DNA of 64,000 nucleotides from Berghia stephanieae (Eukaryota; Mollusca; Gastropoda; Nudibranchia; Aeolidiidae), in NCBI GenBank assembly GCA_034508935.3, contig CM067453.1, forward strand, positions 7,580,581-7,644,580, in the 5' to 3' direction. The position numbers were made by a program, and so were the translations under genes. Shown here piece after piece: positions 53,336 to 64,000 of this stretch (the stretch's first letter is position 1; every line of letters begins with the position of its first letter). A model generated the notes under the pieces. It was not told where the DNA came from, ran no database searches, and saw only the letters and a program-made list of their open reading frames with translations.

Positions 53336-53922
53336 AAGTTCCTACTTCTACATTCCGTATTCTCGAGTTCATTCCCCACTACTGTTCACACCCGGGTCTC
53401 TCGGTTTCCTCCCCTCTAGCTAGCCTAATATACTAATATTGATATATTAAAATTAAATGGTCCTTGGTTCAACCCCCGCCGGTGCTCACCAATCAAAGTC
53501 CCTGGGTCAGAAACAACACAAGGGTCACACCCCTTTAACCTTTGATCAGTTAGTGACCAAACTATTGCAGTACAGCAGTTGAGAACAACATGGCGGTTAT
53601 AGAGCTCTTTTTGATAAAAAGATTACTATGAAATAATTGTTGCGCGATCCGAAAAAAAACCCAGTGATTACAGTGATTTGTATTCAAAAGTTCAACCAAT
53701 GGAATAATTTATTTCATTGAGCACCACTGGCAACAACTCGCTTTATTTTGTTTATTAAACTTGAAATCACCGTCTTGTAATGTGCTGTTATCTATGCTCC
53801 TCCCTCCCCCACACTCTACCAGCCAGTGGAGTTCAAAGTATGTATATCGACTACAAATGGTAGAATCGAGTACTGCTTGTTGTTTTGATTTTGGCACGAC
53901 AAACGAAAGTGACAGTGACAGA

Positions 53923-54357
53923 CAGGGTTGCCAGTTTGGCATTTTAAATGCCAGATTCCAAAAATCTGGCATTTTTGAAAACCGTTTGGCATTAGAAAAA
54001 TCATTTGGCATTTGGCATTTTCATTTGGCATTTTCTTTTCTTGTATATTATACTTCAAATGACACCTTTTCTCAACCGTGGTGTAGTGGTTTAGCACTCC
54101 ACTTAGTAGTCAGTAGGTAAAAAATTACCCCAACAGGAAATTTAGTATAATTAAAAAAAAAAAACAAAAAAAAAAAAACAACAAAAAAAGAAAAGAAAAC
54201 ATGCAAGCCACCAGGATATGATAGTAAATTGTCTATCAAAAGTGAGTAGTTTTCTTAGTGGGGGTGGGAGTCAACAGACTTTGGCATTTTTTTGAGTGTT
54301 TTGGCATTTTTTGAGTCTTCCCCTGGCATTTTGTTGAAAAATAATCTGGCAACCCTG
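53923..54357. mobile_element. hAT-type MITE, short copy
   Basis: Same family as 22629-23302, opposite orientation, 435 bp. Termini CAGGGTTGCCAG are perfect and flanked by the 8-bp duplication GTGACAGA (53915-53922 and 54358-54365). It carries the same tRNA-like A box (GGTGTAGTGGTTTAGCAC) and TTTGGCATT repeats. Confidence 0.92.
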
Positions 54358-55238
54358 GTGACAGAAGGGAAAATTCTCCATTGAGCCAGCAAAAGGCAAA
54401 GGGAGTAGATAATTCTTTGAAAATCAGGTAGATCTAATTCTAATAGCTACTGCGTTAAGTTGTTGGACCGAGTTTTTTTGTCATATGGTACAAAATGCGA
54501 AAAGATCACGAATGTTAAATTAATTAGGTGAGTAAGATTCACTGTTTGCTCTGAACATTCCCTCTATTTATTTGAGTTTGAGTTGCAGCAGACCAGTGAC
54601 CAGTCACTGACAACATTCATGAAATTCATGACTTGAACCCCCCCCCCCCCCCCCCTCAATTAAAAAGAAACTCGAAAAAAAAAACAACTAGAGAGGTGAG
54701 CCGGTGTTACCAATACTTAGCTTCTATACCAGGACAAATCATTCGTTTGGACAGAAAAATAAATAAAAAACTTACCGCTTACTGTCAAAATCAAAAGCAG
54801 TTTAGATTTGAAGATACATTTGTTTTCTATCAAAAAATATTCGGTACTAGACAATCCTTGATTAATTTCAAAAGTTGTGTTTGAAATTATATCCTACATT
54901 TTTTCATGATTCATTCCTCGCGAAATCGTGGACGCTTACGTCTGTTTCAATGAGTGCCGTCGCAAACAAAACAAACGTTTTTTAAAAAGTTTATTGAGAA
55001 AAAGATACGGAAAAAAGTGTCCCTAGATAGGTATGCAATTTGGTGCGTAAAATTAGTTTGTAGAGGATGCGAGACTGTGTGTGTGTGTGAGTATGTGTAT
55101 GTGTGTCTCTTTCTTTTTTTTTTTTTTTTGGGAGTGCCTACGTACACGGTAACGGGGCATCTAGCCTCAGGATCTATGTACACGTAAACCGGTTTACCGT
55201 TGCAACATTCTGTCAGTGATGGTCCTCGCTGTCGTGAC

Positions 55239-55246
55239 CGCGCGCG

Positions 55247-55290
<44 letters not shown>
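55239..55290. repeat. (TG)n in block Y
   Basis: TG array after CGCGCGCTCG; much shorter in the second block Y copy (59505-59524). Confidence 0.93.
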
Positions 55291-55315
55291 TTTTTTTTTT
55301 TTAATGAAAACAATT

Positions 55316-55520
55316 TTAACCATTAATGGCGAGATTCCATCTTACACTCCCCAAACTCCAGATCTTAGTCTTAATGTTATCATTAAATGACAAGCTTTGC
55401 GATTTATAGTTTAATTGAAGCCCGAGTCGAAATACTCTTACTACTGTTTTCTTGGTGGAAACGATTTATTCTGCATAAGCAATCTGGAGAAAAAAAATCA
55501 GTGTCACTGTAAAAGGTTAA
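55316..55520. mobile_element. TTAA-flanked MITE (piggyBac-like), complete
   Basis: 205 bp from TTAACCATTAATGGCGA to TCACTGTAAAAGGTTAA. Short imperfect inverted ends (TTAACC.TT) and TTAA at both borders. Internal marker CTTGGTGGAAACG. Confidence 0.7.
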
Positions 55521-55644
55521 AATTTCACAAAGTACGCACAGTGAACACCGCTTTAACAATCCTTTGATCTACATCATCAGGCAACCCATTGTTTCTTTCA
55601 TCTTTTCCCATTCCCCCTTACTATCCCCCCATCCCCCCGCCCAC

Positions 55645-55645
<1 letters not shown>

Positions 55646-55712
<67 letters not shown>
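55646..55712. repeat. (CT)n microsatellite
   Basis: CT array. Confidence 0.95.
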
Positions 55713-55759
55713 GGGATGTAAATCTTTCAGAATTATTAGGATTTCCTATTTTTCAGACA

Positions 55760-57000
55760 TTTTCTAGCTTCCCCAAACAATTTAAATATTTCTTAATACC
55801 TCACTACCAACAACTCTTGTGATAAGAGATACTGCTGTACATATAGAGAATTTGTAGTGAATATCCATTTTCAATGTACTGAAACACTTAATTTACACTA
55901 CTGTTGTGTCAGTTATGATTATACGTGTATTTAACCATTCAACTTATTTCCACGACAGCTTCCGAATTTTAATTCGGAAGTACTAAGGATTGATAGTGTT
56001 CGAATTTCCGAATTTTCCTAATTTTAATTCGGAACTAGATTCACATCTGTTGTGAAAACAAGGAGGGTTATTTTTAGTTTACCGGAAGCAAAACATGGGC
56101 TGCAGAATCGAAAGTAGAAGATGGTGGATATACATATATCGAGTATTATGACTGAGTTCTGAGTTGTTGTTCCACTTTCTTCCTAAGGCTCAATTGGAAT
56201 GTATTTCTGTTTCTGTAAGTAATTCCTGTGTGTTGCAATTCATTTCAGTCATAATGAGTCTGAAGATACATTTCCCTTAGCCTTGGTCTTTATGAGAAAT
56301 TTCTATGGGGTCTCATTTCTGGTTGAGACTGCGACGAATGTTTGACTGTGGTGGGGGAAAAAATCAAATTTGTTTGTTCTCATTGAAAGCTACACCAATA
56401 AAGTAAAGGGCTTTTATCACGATTCTAAACCTTATGTAGTATTTTAATTGTAATGTACTTCTTATTGCCTTTGTTATTAGCAGAAGGGTTTGGGGCCTGA
56501 GAAAATGATAAATATCGGGAGGTGACCATCTTTCCAATCTCAAAATTGGCCTTAGTAATGATATGGCTGTTGAAATTTGAGTATGAGTTTTTATTATTGT
56601 CAGATTCATTTAGTCATTGGGGGTAATATTTTGACCTGAATATAATTTTGATGGCTATAAAAGTTTAGGTGTTGGATTACGTGCAGTGAAAATAAGTTAA
56701 GAATTCCAAAATTCTGATTTTTTTCAGTATCCCAAACTAATTTAACCCTGTTTAATCCATAAAGATAAGGATAATACTAAATGGGCACTGATTTAAGCAT
56801 GAACAACACCAAATAATGGTATTTCCTCCTGACAAAAAGGAGACATAAATCATTAAAATCCATCCATAAACAAAATAATTTAGATTTTATTCTGAGACTT
56901 ATCACTCAAAAGTCCTAAAAATGTTGTACAATCACAAGGCCATTTATCACCTCATTCCTGGTGTGTCACTTGGAGTTTAGACTATTGAAATGAGCTCGCA
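55760..57000. other. Unassigned AT-rich sequence
   Basis: Apart from the CCGAATT palindromes I see no repeat or coding exon. Confidence 0.5.
55961..56034. repeat. CCGAATT palindromes
   Basis: A 22-bp palindrome CTTCCGAATTTTAATTCGGA(AG) followed by partial repeats of the same motif. Confidence 0.7.
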
Positions 57001-57040
57001 GAATTTCAGAATTTTTTCCAACTTTGCATTTACATCCCTG

Positions 57041-57047
57041 TCTCTCT

Positions 57048-57101
<54 letters not shown>

Positions 57102-57107
57102 TTCTCT
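57041..57107. repeat. (CT)n microsatellite
   Basis: CT array. A related phrase (TTTACATCCCTG / CAGGGATGTAAA) flanks this one and the 55646 array in inverse sense, so the two may be inverted duplicates. Confidence 0.9.
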
Positions 57108-57714
57108 CTTGTCATATATAGTGTTATCCCTTCCCCTTCCCATCTCAATGTAAAATGAAAACGTTCTGCTGTTTGCAGATACATGTATGATTGTCTTGTT
57201 TTCTCTCTCTCACTAGGCTAGGATTAAAAACCAAGACATCAGGTAATGGGTGTCTAATGCCAAAGTATAGATTCTCTCTTTGGCCAATTTAGTCACGCAT
57301 GTGGCAGCCCAGCTATTTATTATGTTCTGCCTATAACACACAATAAGTGGGATTTTGGGGTGGGTACGAAAGAAATCAAGGTCATAAGTAACCGTGCACA
57401 AGAGCTGAATAGGGAATTGGTTTCTGGGGTCTTGCAAATACCAAATATTTTATGGAAAGCTCTTTCGAACTCCAAGACGTCTGGTTTGTTTTGCTATCTT
57501 GGAACAAACGAAACAGAGATGTCTTGATATGTGACCGAGTTGTCTGATTTTGTGACCTCGATGTAAGGTTTTGTGACCTAGATGTATCCTTTTGTGTGTG
57601 CAAGCCATGCAGGTAAGTACAGCGATAGCTTGCCAGTTGAGGAAAAAAAAGGAAGAAGCAGCGTACCCGCATTCGAAAAACAAAACAAAAAAAAACCTGA
57701 AAAAACAAAATAAC

Positions 57715-57981
57715 TTAACCTTTTAAAGGCGAATATCAATCTTACTTGGACCAAAAATAAAATCTTACCGTTTTCATCAAAAGATAAAAAACAAATTACA
57801 ATTTAAAAATCTGAGCTGTTATATAGGGCAATATCCACCCAAACGTGCTCAAAGCGCTTTTTATCAATATTCTTACTGCTCTTATGGTGGAAACGTTTTT
57901 TTTTTTTCTGCGTTAAAAAATAATATAAATGAAGACTTTTATTGAAAACAAAAAAAATCAGTGTCACTGGCAAAGGGTTAA
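57715..57981. mobile_element. TTAA-flanked MITE with SINE-2 tail inside
   Basis: Starts TTAACCTTTTAAAGGCG and ends GTCACTGGCAAAGGGTTAA; the interior holds the SINE-2 tail fragment. Confidence 0.68.
57805..57862 (-). mobile_element. SINE-2 tail fragment inside a TTAA MITE
   Basis: CAATATCCACCCAAACGTGC and AAAGCGCTTTT on the plus strand read as the SINE-2 tail on the minus strand. Confidence 0.6.
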
Positions 57982-58923
57982 TTGCAGTACTCCTGCATCC
58001 TGTGAGACTCCTACGGCACTTGCTAATCATAAAAAAGGAAATAGCAATCAACAATGCTTAAGTTGAAAAAGAAAAGAGAAGAAAAAAAGGAGGTGGGGGG
58101 GGGGGGGGAGGGAGCAAACCCAGTAGCAATTCAAACTTCAAGCTGCGAAATTCGATCATTGACCTAACACCAAATCTTCTTTCATCAAAAGACAAGTAAC
58201 GGCAAAACGATTATAGACAATTGAAGTCCGAGTTGCTCTCTTGGTGGAAACGCTGTATTCTCCATTAACAATAATAAAGATAAAAGCAAACTATTATCTG
58301 AAAGCAAAAAATTAGCTTCGCTGTTAAGGGGTTAAGAACACCTGCCAGCATCCTTATGCTCTACGTCACCAAGGTCACCAAGCGACACGTCTCCCTTTCG
58401 TCTTCATGCAACCCCCCCACCCCCACCCTCCACTCTCACGGTGGTGGTGGCGGCGGATAAAAAAAAGACCTTTTTTTCTTTCATTCAATCAACTTGACTG
58501 CTGTTGGACCCTAGTCCTCTCTACAAGTACAAGAAATAATACTCATTTTTTTTCTGCTCCAACGAAAATATCTACCCCCCACCGGTCTAATTATTTGTAG
58601 CAGACGACAAATTTCTCAAAACGGTCACGTGACACTGTAAAAACAACACAGGAAGTCCATGAAAGCTTATTTACGGCATTTCCTTTGAACCTTGTAAACA
58701 ACAAAATTTCGTTTTCATTTGACTCAACGGGTCAGATTGGCCGGTATTTTTTTTAACGAACTAAAGTTCTGAAAAATCAAAATGTTTCTTAGAAAGTTGA
58801 AAGATGCTAGTTTTTCAAACAGAGGTAGGTTTTTAAAAAAAATATTTATATTTTACGTGAATGCATGCTCAAGGCGAATTGGACGTTCAGCGGAGGTTGG
58901 TAGGCCAAAGGCCCACCTCTCTA
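57847..58923 (+). repeat. Block X, first copy
   Basis: About 1.08 kb matching 61989-63033 with few changes: TTATCAATATTCTTACTGCT, a poly(G) tract, GGTGGTGGTGGCGGCGGATA, GCCAAAGGCCCACCTCTCTA. Confidence 0.88.
58144..58335. mobile_element. TTAA MITE, partial
   Basis: GCGAAATTCGATCATTGACC start, CTTGGTGGAAACGC, end GCTGTTAAGGGGTTAA; the left TTAA is not visible. Confidence 0.6.
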
Positions 58924-58942
58924 TAGTCATAGAGAGCTGCGC

Positions 58943-59667
58943 CGGGGTTACCAATACTTAGCTTCCTTACCAGTACCAGGACCAATCATTCGTTTGGACA
59001 GAAAAATAAATAAAAAACTTACTGCTTACCGTCAAAAGCAGTTAAGATTTGAAGATGCATTTGTTTTCTATCAAAAAAACATTCGGTACTGGACAATCCT
59101 TGATGAATTTCAAAAGTTGTGTTTGAAATTATATCCTAAATATTTTCATGATTCATTCCTCGCGAAATCGTGTGTGTTTACGTCTGTTTACAGTGGTGCC
59201 TCGCAAAAAAAAACAAAGGTTTTTAAAAAAGTTTATTGAGAAAAAGATACGGAAAAAAGTGTCCCTAGAAAGATATGCATTTTGGTGCATTAGTGCAGTA
59301 AAATTTGGTGCGCAAAATTAGTTCGTAGCGGATGCGAGACTGTGTGTGTGTATGAGTGTGTGTGTGTGTCTCTTTCTTCTTTTTTTTTGGGAGTGCCTAC
59401 GTACACGGTAACGGGGCATCTAGCCTCAGGATCTACGTACACGTAAACTGGTTTACCGTTGCAACACAAGCAATAGATGGTCCTTGCTGTCGTGACCGCG
59501 CGCGCTCGTGTGTGTGTGTGTGTTATTTAAAAAAAAATCAAAACAATTTTAACCATTAATGGCGAGATTCCATCTTACACTCCCCAAACTTCAGATCTTA
59601 GTCTTAATGTTATCATTAAAAGACAAGCTTTGCGATTTATAGTTTAATTGAAGCCCGAGTCGAAATA
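58943..59667 (+). repeat. Block Y, copy interrupted by LINE
   Basis: Same block as 54712-55520; its last ~60 bp continue at 61926-61985 beyond the LINE. Confidence 0.85.
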
Positions 59668-59966
59668 TAATAATAATAATAATAATAATAATACTTTATT
59701 GCATCCCAAAAAGGAAATTTTTTGTACAGACGTGTTATAATTTACACATAAGATAAAAATACAATGGAAATAGGATGTATATATATAAAAAAGGAGCAGC
59801 TCTATAACCAGAGCTGCGCTTTATAATATGAATAATTTCAAACACTGTAAAATAGTTAAAACTGTCACTATAAATTGAAAATTGAAAAGATTGCAAAACA
59901 AATAAATTAATAAATTAATATTTATATTTTTTTAAAGTAAAAATGAGAAATAATTATATAAAATGA

Positions 59967-61230
59967 TTATTGCTTGTTGTTATAAAGCCTAATACTGGAC
60001 GGCAGAAAAGATTTTCGGTGTCTCTCTGTTTTCGTTGAAATAGAGAAAGGGCAACCACTTCTTTCTGACATAATAATTGATGGTCTTAGTGGATGATACT
60101 GGTCATTTAATATTTTAGTTATTTTATTTATACAAAATTTCTCGTATAAAAGATCTACATCGTCAACATCATTTATATAGCGTTTAATGGATTTTTTAAT
60201 ATTTGAATTTATTTTGTTCCTTTCCACTGCTAAGCAATTGCCTCCCCAAGCTGTTATACAAAATGACAAAACACTTTCGATGACTGCTCTATAAAATAAT
60301 GTGCAGAGGGTTTTATCTATTCTAAACTGAGAGAGTTTTGATAAAAAATATGTACGTCTGCACATCTTATGCCTAATTATTTTCAAGTGTTCATCCCACT
60401 TGAGCCTGTCATCAATCGTTACACCAAGGTATTTGTAGTGAGGAACTCGCTGGACGAATTGGTCCTTTAATTTTAACGGTTCTATCGGTTCCTTCACTCT
60501 CCTAAAGTCAATCACTAGCTCCTTTGTCTTGCTTATGTTAAGCTCTAGGTGGTGGGCATCACACCAAGACACAAATCTATCAATTTCTTGCCTATAAGCC
60601 ACTTCGTTGCCATTTGTTATGAGGCCTTGAAGAGCGGTGTCATCTGCAAACTTTATTAAAGGTACACTCAGGTTTTGACTTCTACAGTCATTCGTGTATA
60701 TTGTGAATAATACAGGGGACAATACACAACCCTGAGGAGCACCAGTATTTGTAGTTATACAGGAAGATTTGTTTTGTCCTAATTGAACATATTGTGCTCT
60801 CTCCGTAAGAAATTCGAGCACCCAAGCAATTATATACTTGTTTAAATTCAGACTAGTCAATTTTTGAACAACCAACTGAGGTTGCATTGTATTGAACGCT
60901 GAAGAAAAATCTGCAAAAAGCAATCTGCAATAGCTCCTAGCGTGATCTAGATGCCTGTAGATGTTGTTTGTAAACAGCAAAATGGCATCCTCTACGCCAC
61001 GTCCTGGTTTGTAAGCAAATTGATGACTATCACTCAATGGCATAAACTGATTCCTAATTTTAACAAGAACAAGTTTTTCTAAAGATTTCATGACTATTGA
61101 AGTCAGTGCAACAGGTCTGAGATCGTTCATAGTTTCAAGTTTTTCTTTTTTTGGAACAGGAATAATTTTTGAAGTTTTCCAAATTTCAGGGATCGAAACG
61201 CATTGGAGGGACCAGTTAAAAATATGTGTA
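59967..61230 (-). pseudogene. CR1/Rex1-type LINE reverse transcriptase, C-terminal part
   Basis: About 420 residues: SKIIPVPKK, NDLRPVALTS, FADFSSAFNT, GAPQGCVLSPVLFTIYTNDC, IKFADDTALQGL, YLGVTIDDRLKWDEH and the ending SFLPSSIRLYNN. The frame is open throughout. An upstream frameshift (near 61225, in a T run) separates it from the N-terminal part. Confidence 0.88.
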
Positions 61231-61925
61231 TAAATGGGGAAAGCTGGTGGGCACATTCCTTTAATAGTTTTCCTTTCAATCCATCCGGCCCAGCAGCCTT
61301 CCTCTCGTTTAGTTTCGAAAATACGAATCTCGTTTCCTCTTCACTGACCTCAATAGTCATTTCATCTTCCAAAGCCCTGTCTAATTTATGTTTTTCATTT
61401 TCAATATCAAATTTGTTTGCTGTGTCGAAACGTGAATAAAATTTATTTAAAGTTTCAATTTCGATATCTTCTGATATAATCGTGGGCTTTGGATTATAGT
61501 TCACAGCAGTTTTAAGCCCCCGCCACGTGTCCCGTATATCCCCAGAAGAAAAGCATTTTTCAATTTTATTTTTGTACTTATCTCTACAACTAGATATTAC
61601 CCTCTTTATCTCTTTTTGTTTTGTTTTCAGATCTTTTTTGTTTCCACTAGTATAGAGAGTTTTCTTTTGGTTCAATAAAAGTTTTAGATCTTTTGTTATC
61701 CAAGGCTTGTTGTTAGGATAATATTTTATTTCTTTTTTACAAGACACTAGCTGTTCACAGAATTTTAAATACTCACTCACACAGTCATTCAGCTCATCCA
61801 CACTATCACATGATTCGATAAAAACATTCCAGTCAGTGCATTCAAAACAACCACGCAAATCTTCACACACACTTCCGTTCCAGATCTGTACACTTTTCTT
61901 TACTGGTTTTACACGTTTAAATATA
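61225..61925 (-). pseudogene. CR1/Rex1-type LINE, linker and RT start
   Basis: NKPWITKDLKLLLNQKK, the DTWRGLKTAVNYN region and KLNERKAAGPDGLKGKLLKE, the segment between endonuclease and RT core in this group. It is frameshifted relative to the RT part. Confidence 0.8.
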
Positions 61926-61988
61926 CTCTTACAACTGCTCTCTTGGTGGAAACGATTCTGCATAAGCAATCTGAAGAAAAAAATCAGT

Positions 61989-63033
61989 GCTCAAAACGCT
62001 TTTTATCAATATTCTTACTGCTCTTATGGTGGAAACGTTTTTTTTTTCTGCGTTAAAAAAATAATATAAATGAAGACTATTATTTGAAAACGAAAAAAAT
62101 CAGTGTCACTGGCAAAGGGTTAATTGCAGTACTCCTGCATCCTGTGAGACTCCTACAGCACTTGCTAATCATAAAAAAGGAAATAGCAATCAACAATACT
62201 AAGTTGAAAAAAAAAAGGAGGGGGGGGGGGGGGGGGGAGCAAACCTAGTAGCAATGCAACCTTGTAGCGGCGAAATTCGATCTTTGACCTAACACCAAAT
62301 CTTCTACCATCAAAAGACAAGTAACGGCAAAACGATTATAGACAATTGAAGTCCGAGTTGCGATAGTCTGACTGCTCTCTTGGTGGAAACGCTGTATTGC
62401 CCGTTAACAATAATAATAAAGATAAAAGCAAACTTCGCTGTTAAGGGGTTAAGAACACCTGCAAGAATCCTTGACATGCTCTACGTCACCAAGGTCACCA
62501 AGCGACACATCTCCCTTTCATCTACATGCACCCCCCCCCCCCCCATCCACTCTCTCAAGGTGGTGGTGGCGACGGATAAAAAAGGCCAATCAACTTGACT
62601 GCTGTTGGACCCTAGGCCTCTCTACAAGTACAAGAAATAATACTCACTTTTTTTCTGCTCCAACGAAAATATCTACCCCCCCCCCCCCCCCCCCCCGTCT
62701 AATTATTTGTAGCAGACGACAAATTTCTCAAAACAGTCACGTGACACTGTAAAAACAAGACAGGGAGTCCATGAAAGCTTATTTACGGCATTTCCTTTGA
62801 ACCGTGTAAACATCAAAATTTCGTTTTCATTCGACTCAACGGGTCAGATTGGCCGGCATTTTTTAACGAACTAAAGTTCTGAAAAATCAAAATGTTTCTT
62901 AGAAAGTTGAAAGATGCTAGTTTTTGAAACAGAGGTAGGTTTTTAAAAAAAATCTTTATATTTTACGTGAATGCATGCTCAAGGCAAGTTGGAAGTTCAG
63001 CGGAGGTTGGTAGGCCAAAGGCCCACCTCTCTA
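61989..63033 (+). repeat. Block X, second copy
   Basis: Duplicate of 57847-58923. The copies differ mainly in homopolymer lengths (G and C tracts) and small deletions. Confidence 0.88.
62262..62452. mobile_element. TTAA MITE, partial, in second block X
   Basis: Counterpart of 58144-58335, ending CGCTGTTAAGGGGTTAA. Confidence 0.6.
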
Positions 63034-63048
63034 CACCTGTCTGGGCCT

Positions 63049-63078
63049 GGGGATAACGAAAATTCGTTATCCCCAGAC
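63049..63078. repeat. Short perfect palindrome
   Basis: 14-bp arms CTGGGGATAACGAA / TTCGTTATCCCCAG with a 2-nt spacer. Confidence 0.85.
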
Positions 63079-63244
63079 ACATATTTGAAACTCCGCTCTT
63101 TTAAAACAATTATCCACATTCCAGAATATGGAATGTTTCCAAATGCACATAGAAATAAGGAAAGTTAATAAAATATCTATAAAAACATAAAATTAACCAA
63201 CATTAAATCAGTTGTTACTACATATACACAATATGCGTCGACTT

Positions 63245-63320
63245 CGAGGTGGGTGTCATGGCCGAATGGTTTAGTCATCTGCCCTGGAAGTTTTACCAGA
63301 ATCGACGTTGTGCAGGCCTG
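63245..63320 (+). mobile_element. tRNA-like SINE head
   Basis: GTGTCATGGCCGAATGGTTT resembles a tRNA-Leu/Ser A-box region; the copy is short and followed by unrelated sequence. Confidence 0.4.
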
Positions 63321-64000
63321 TAAATTTTCCGACAATTGTCGGAATTCCGACAGTACGAATTTGCTCTATAAATTCTGACATTAAAAAAAATAAAAATAAA
63401 TTTATTAAAAAAAAATAAATTATATAACAAAATTATATATTCGTTACGTCAAAAGACAGAAGCAACTAAAAAGAAAATAAAAGTGTTTTATTTTGTGCCT
63501 CGACAAGAGTCTATTAAAAAAAACAAGCATTGTACTTACCTCGTCAAAGACAAAACAAACCAGACAGCATTCCATCTTGTCAATAATTATCACCACCTCC
63601 ACACTCCCCGGACGTGTACGTATTCACTGCCTACTGTCTGCCCACAAACTGTGTGTCTGCCCGCATGTAGCTAGCTAGTGTCGGTCGGTGGCGTTCGTGA
63701 GTCGTCGATAACACACAACGTAGTCAGTAATCAACTAACACACATAAGGTGTTGGGGACCGGGGCATTTCTTTCTATTTTGCTACCGACACACACGTCGT
63801 TCCGTTCTTCTTTTTTCAGTTCAGTTCATTATCTCTATCCGGTTGCAAGTGAACCGGAAAAATATGAATGCGAAAAAAATATTTTTCTTCGAATGAAAAG
63901 TTGAATGAATGCTTATATCGGAAGTTTTCGCTCCTTTGGCCTACGACCGATTCTCTTTTCCTCTATTCTCGCACAACGGTAGTTTTTCAGTTATTTATTA
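63320..64000. other. Unassigned, relatively CpG-containing end of window
   Basis: Begins with the palindromic TTCCGACAATTGTCGGAA (about 63330-63347) and an AT-rich tract. 63600-64000 has more CpG than the neighbourhood and contains the candidate short first exon at 63540-63575. Confidence 0.4.
63540..63575 (-). CDS. Candidate short first coding exon
   Basis: ATG in ACAAGATGG followed by 12 codons (MECCLVCFVFDE) and a consensus GTAAGT donor, phase 0, in single-copy-looking sequence. It could be the first exon of the minus-strand double-hotdog gene or of another gene. It is short, so chance is quite possible. Confidence 0.2.

Larger units (their letters stand above)
52365..53510. repeat. Degenerate ~40-bp minisatellite, interrupted
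   Basis: Repeats of the type AGTCCCGGGTTCACTCCCCA and CTGGTGTCCACCTC run from 52365 to 52770 and again, more diverged, from 53336 to about 53510, with SINE-2 inserted between. Confidence 0.65.
54712..55520 (+). repeat. Block Y, uninterrupted copy
   Basis: About 0.8 kb, highly similar to 58943-59667 plus 61926-61985. It includes (TG)n tracts, TGACCGCGCGCGCTCGTGTG, and a TTAA MITE at its end. Confidence 0.85.
59667..61925 (-). mobile_element. CR1/Rex1-type LINE, 5'-truncated
   Basis: Reverse transcriptase plus 3' UTR ending GGGATGCAATAAAGTATTAT followed by (ATT)n, on the minus strand. The endonuclease is absent. It is inserted in a TTAA MITE: left flank ...GAGTCGAAATA (59667), right flank CTCTTACAACTG... 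(61926). The same site is uninterrupted at 55430-55445. Confidence 0.88.
59549..61985. mobile_element. TTAA MITE carrying the LINE insertion
   Basis: Left part 59549-59667 (TTAACCATTAATGGCGA) and right part 61926-61985; the right TTAA is lost at the join with block X. Confidence 0.65.

Overview
This window is metazoan nuclear DNA. It has spliced genes with GT-AG introns, many tRNA-derived SINEs, LINEs, MITEs, an LTR retrotransposon and very abundant microsatellites. Protein content and repeat style suggest a marine invertebrate, most likely a lophotrochozoan such as a mollusc. That placement is inference; no marker gene fixes the phylum.

Layout. (1) 1-13212, minus strand: PDSS1 (decaprenyl/solanesyl diphosphate synthase subunit 1, coenzyme Q side chain). 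Nine coding exons were resolved and every junction keeps frame. The last exon or exons lie beyond position 1. The introns hold SINEs, a 1-kb minisatellite, hairpin MITEs and LINE scraps. (2) 13213-16024: divergent intergenic region with GA/GT/CT microsatellites and a tRNA-derived SINE cluster. (3) 16025-25255, plus strand: TMEM169, two coding exons, 289 aa. Its single coding intron carries a young Ty3/gypsy (Mag-like) element with 5-bp target duplications. That element was later hit by a trimeric SINE (10-bp target duplication) and by a hAT MITE (8-bp target duplication). (4) 25256-37300: gene-poor, repeat-rich, dominated by an unclassified ~0.5-kb retroposon family (called R3 here), fold-back elements and MITEs. 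(5) 37306-49136, minus strand: a gene for a double-hotdog (thioesterase-like) protein. Two exons are certain and one is likely. A 5'-truncated RTE-type LINE sits immediately after its stop codon in the same orientation. (6) 49137-64000: no confident gene. It holds a minisatellite cut by a SINE that is itself cut by a solo LTR, a second hAT MITE, two duplicated ~0.8-1.1-kb blocks built of TTAA-flanked MITEs, and a CR1/Rex1-type LINE inserted in one of them. A paralogous uninterrupted copy of that site is also present.

The host genes are not a functional operon. PDSS1 and TMEM169 are head to head about 2.8 kb apart (start codon to start codon), so shared promoter sequence is possible but not shown. 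The main interest is the legible insertion history. Several elements carry exact target-site duplications, some SINE tails match the tail of a LINE fragment in the same window, and there are several long near-perfect hairpins.
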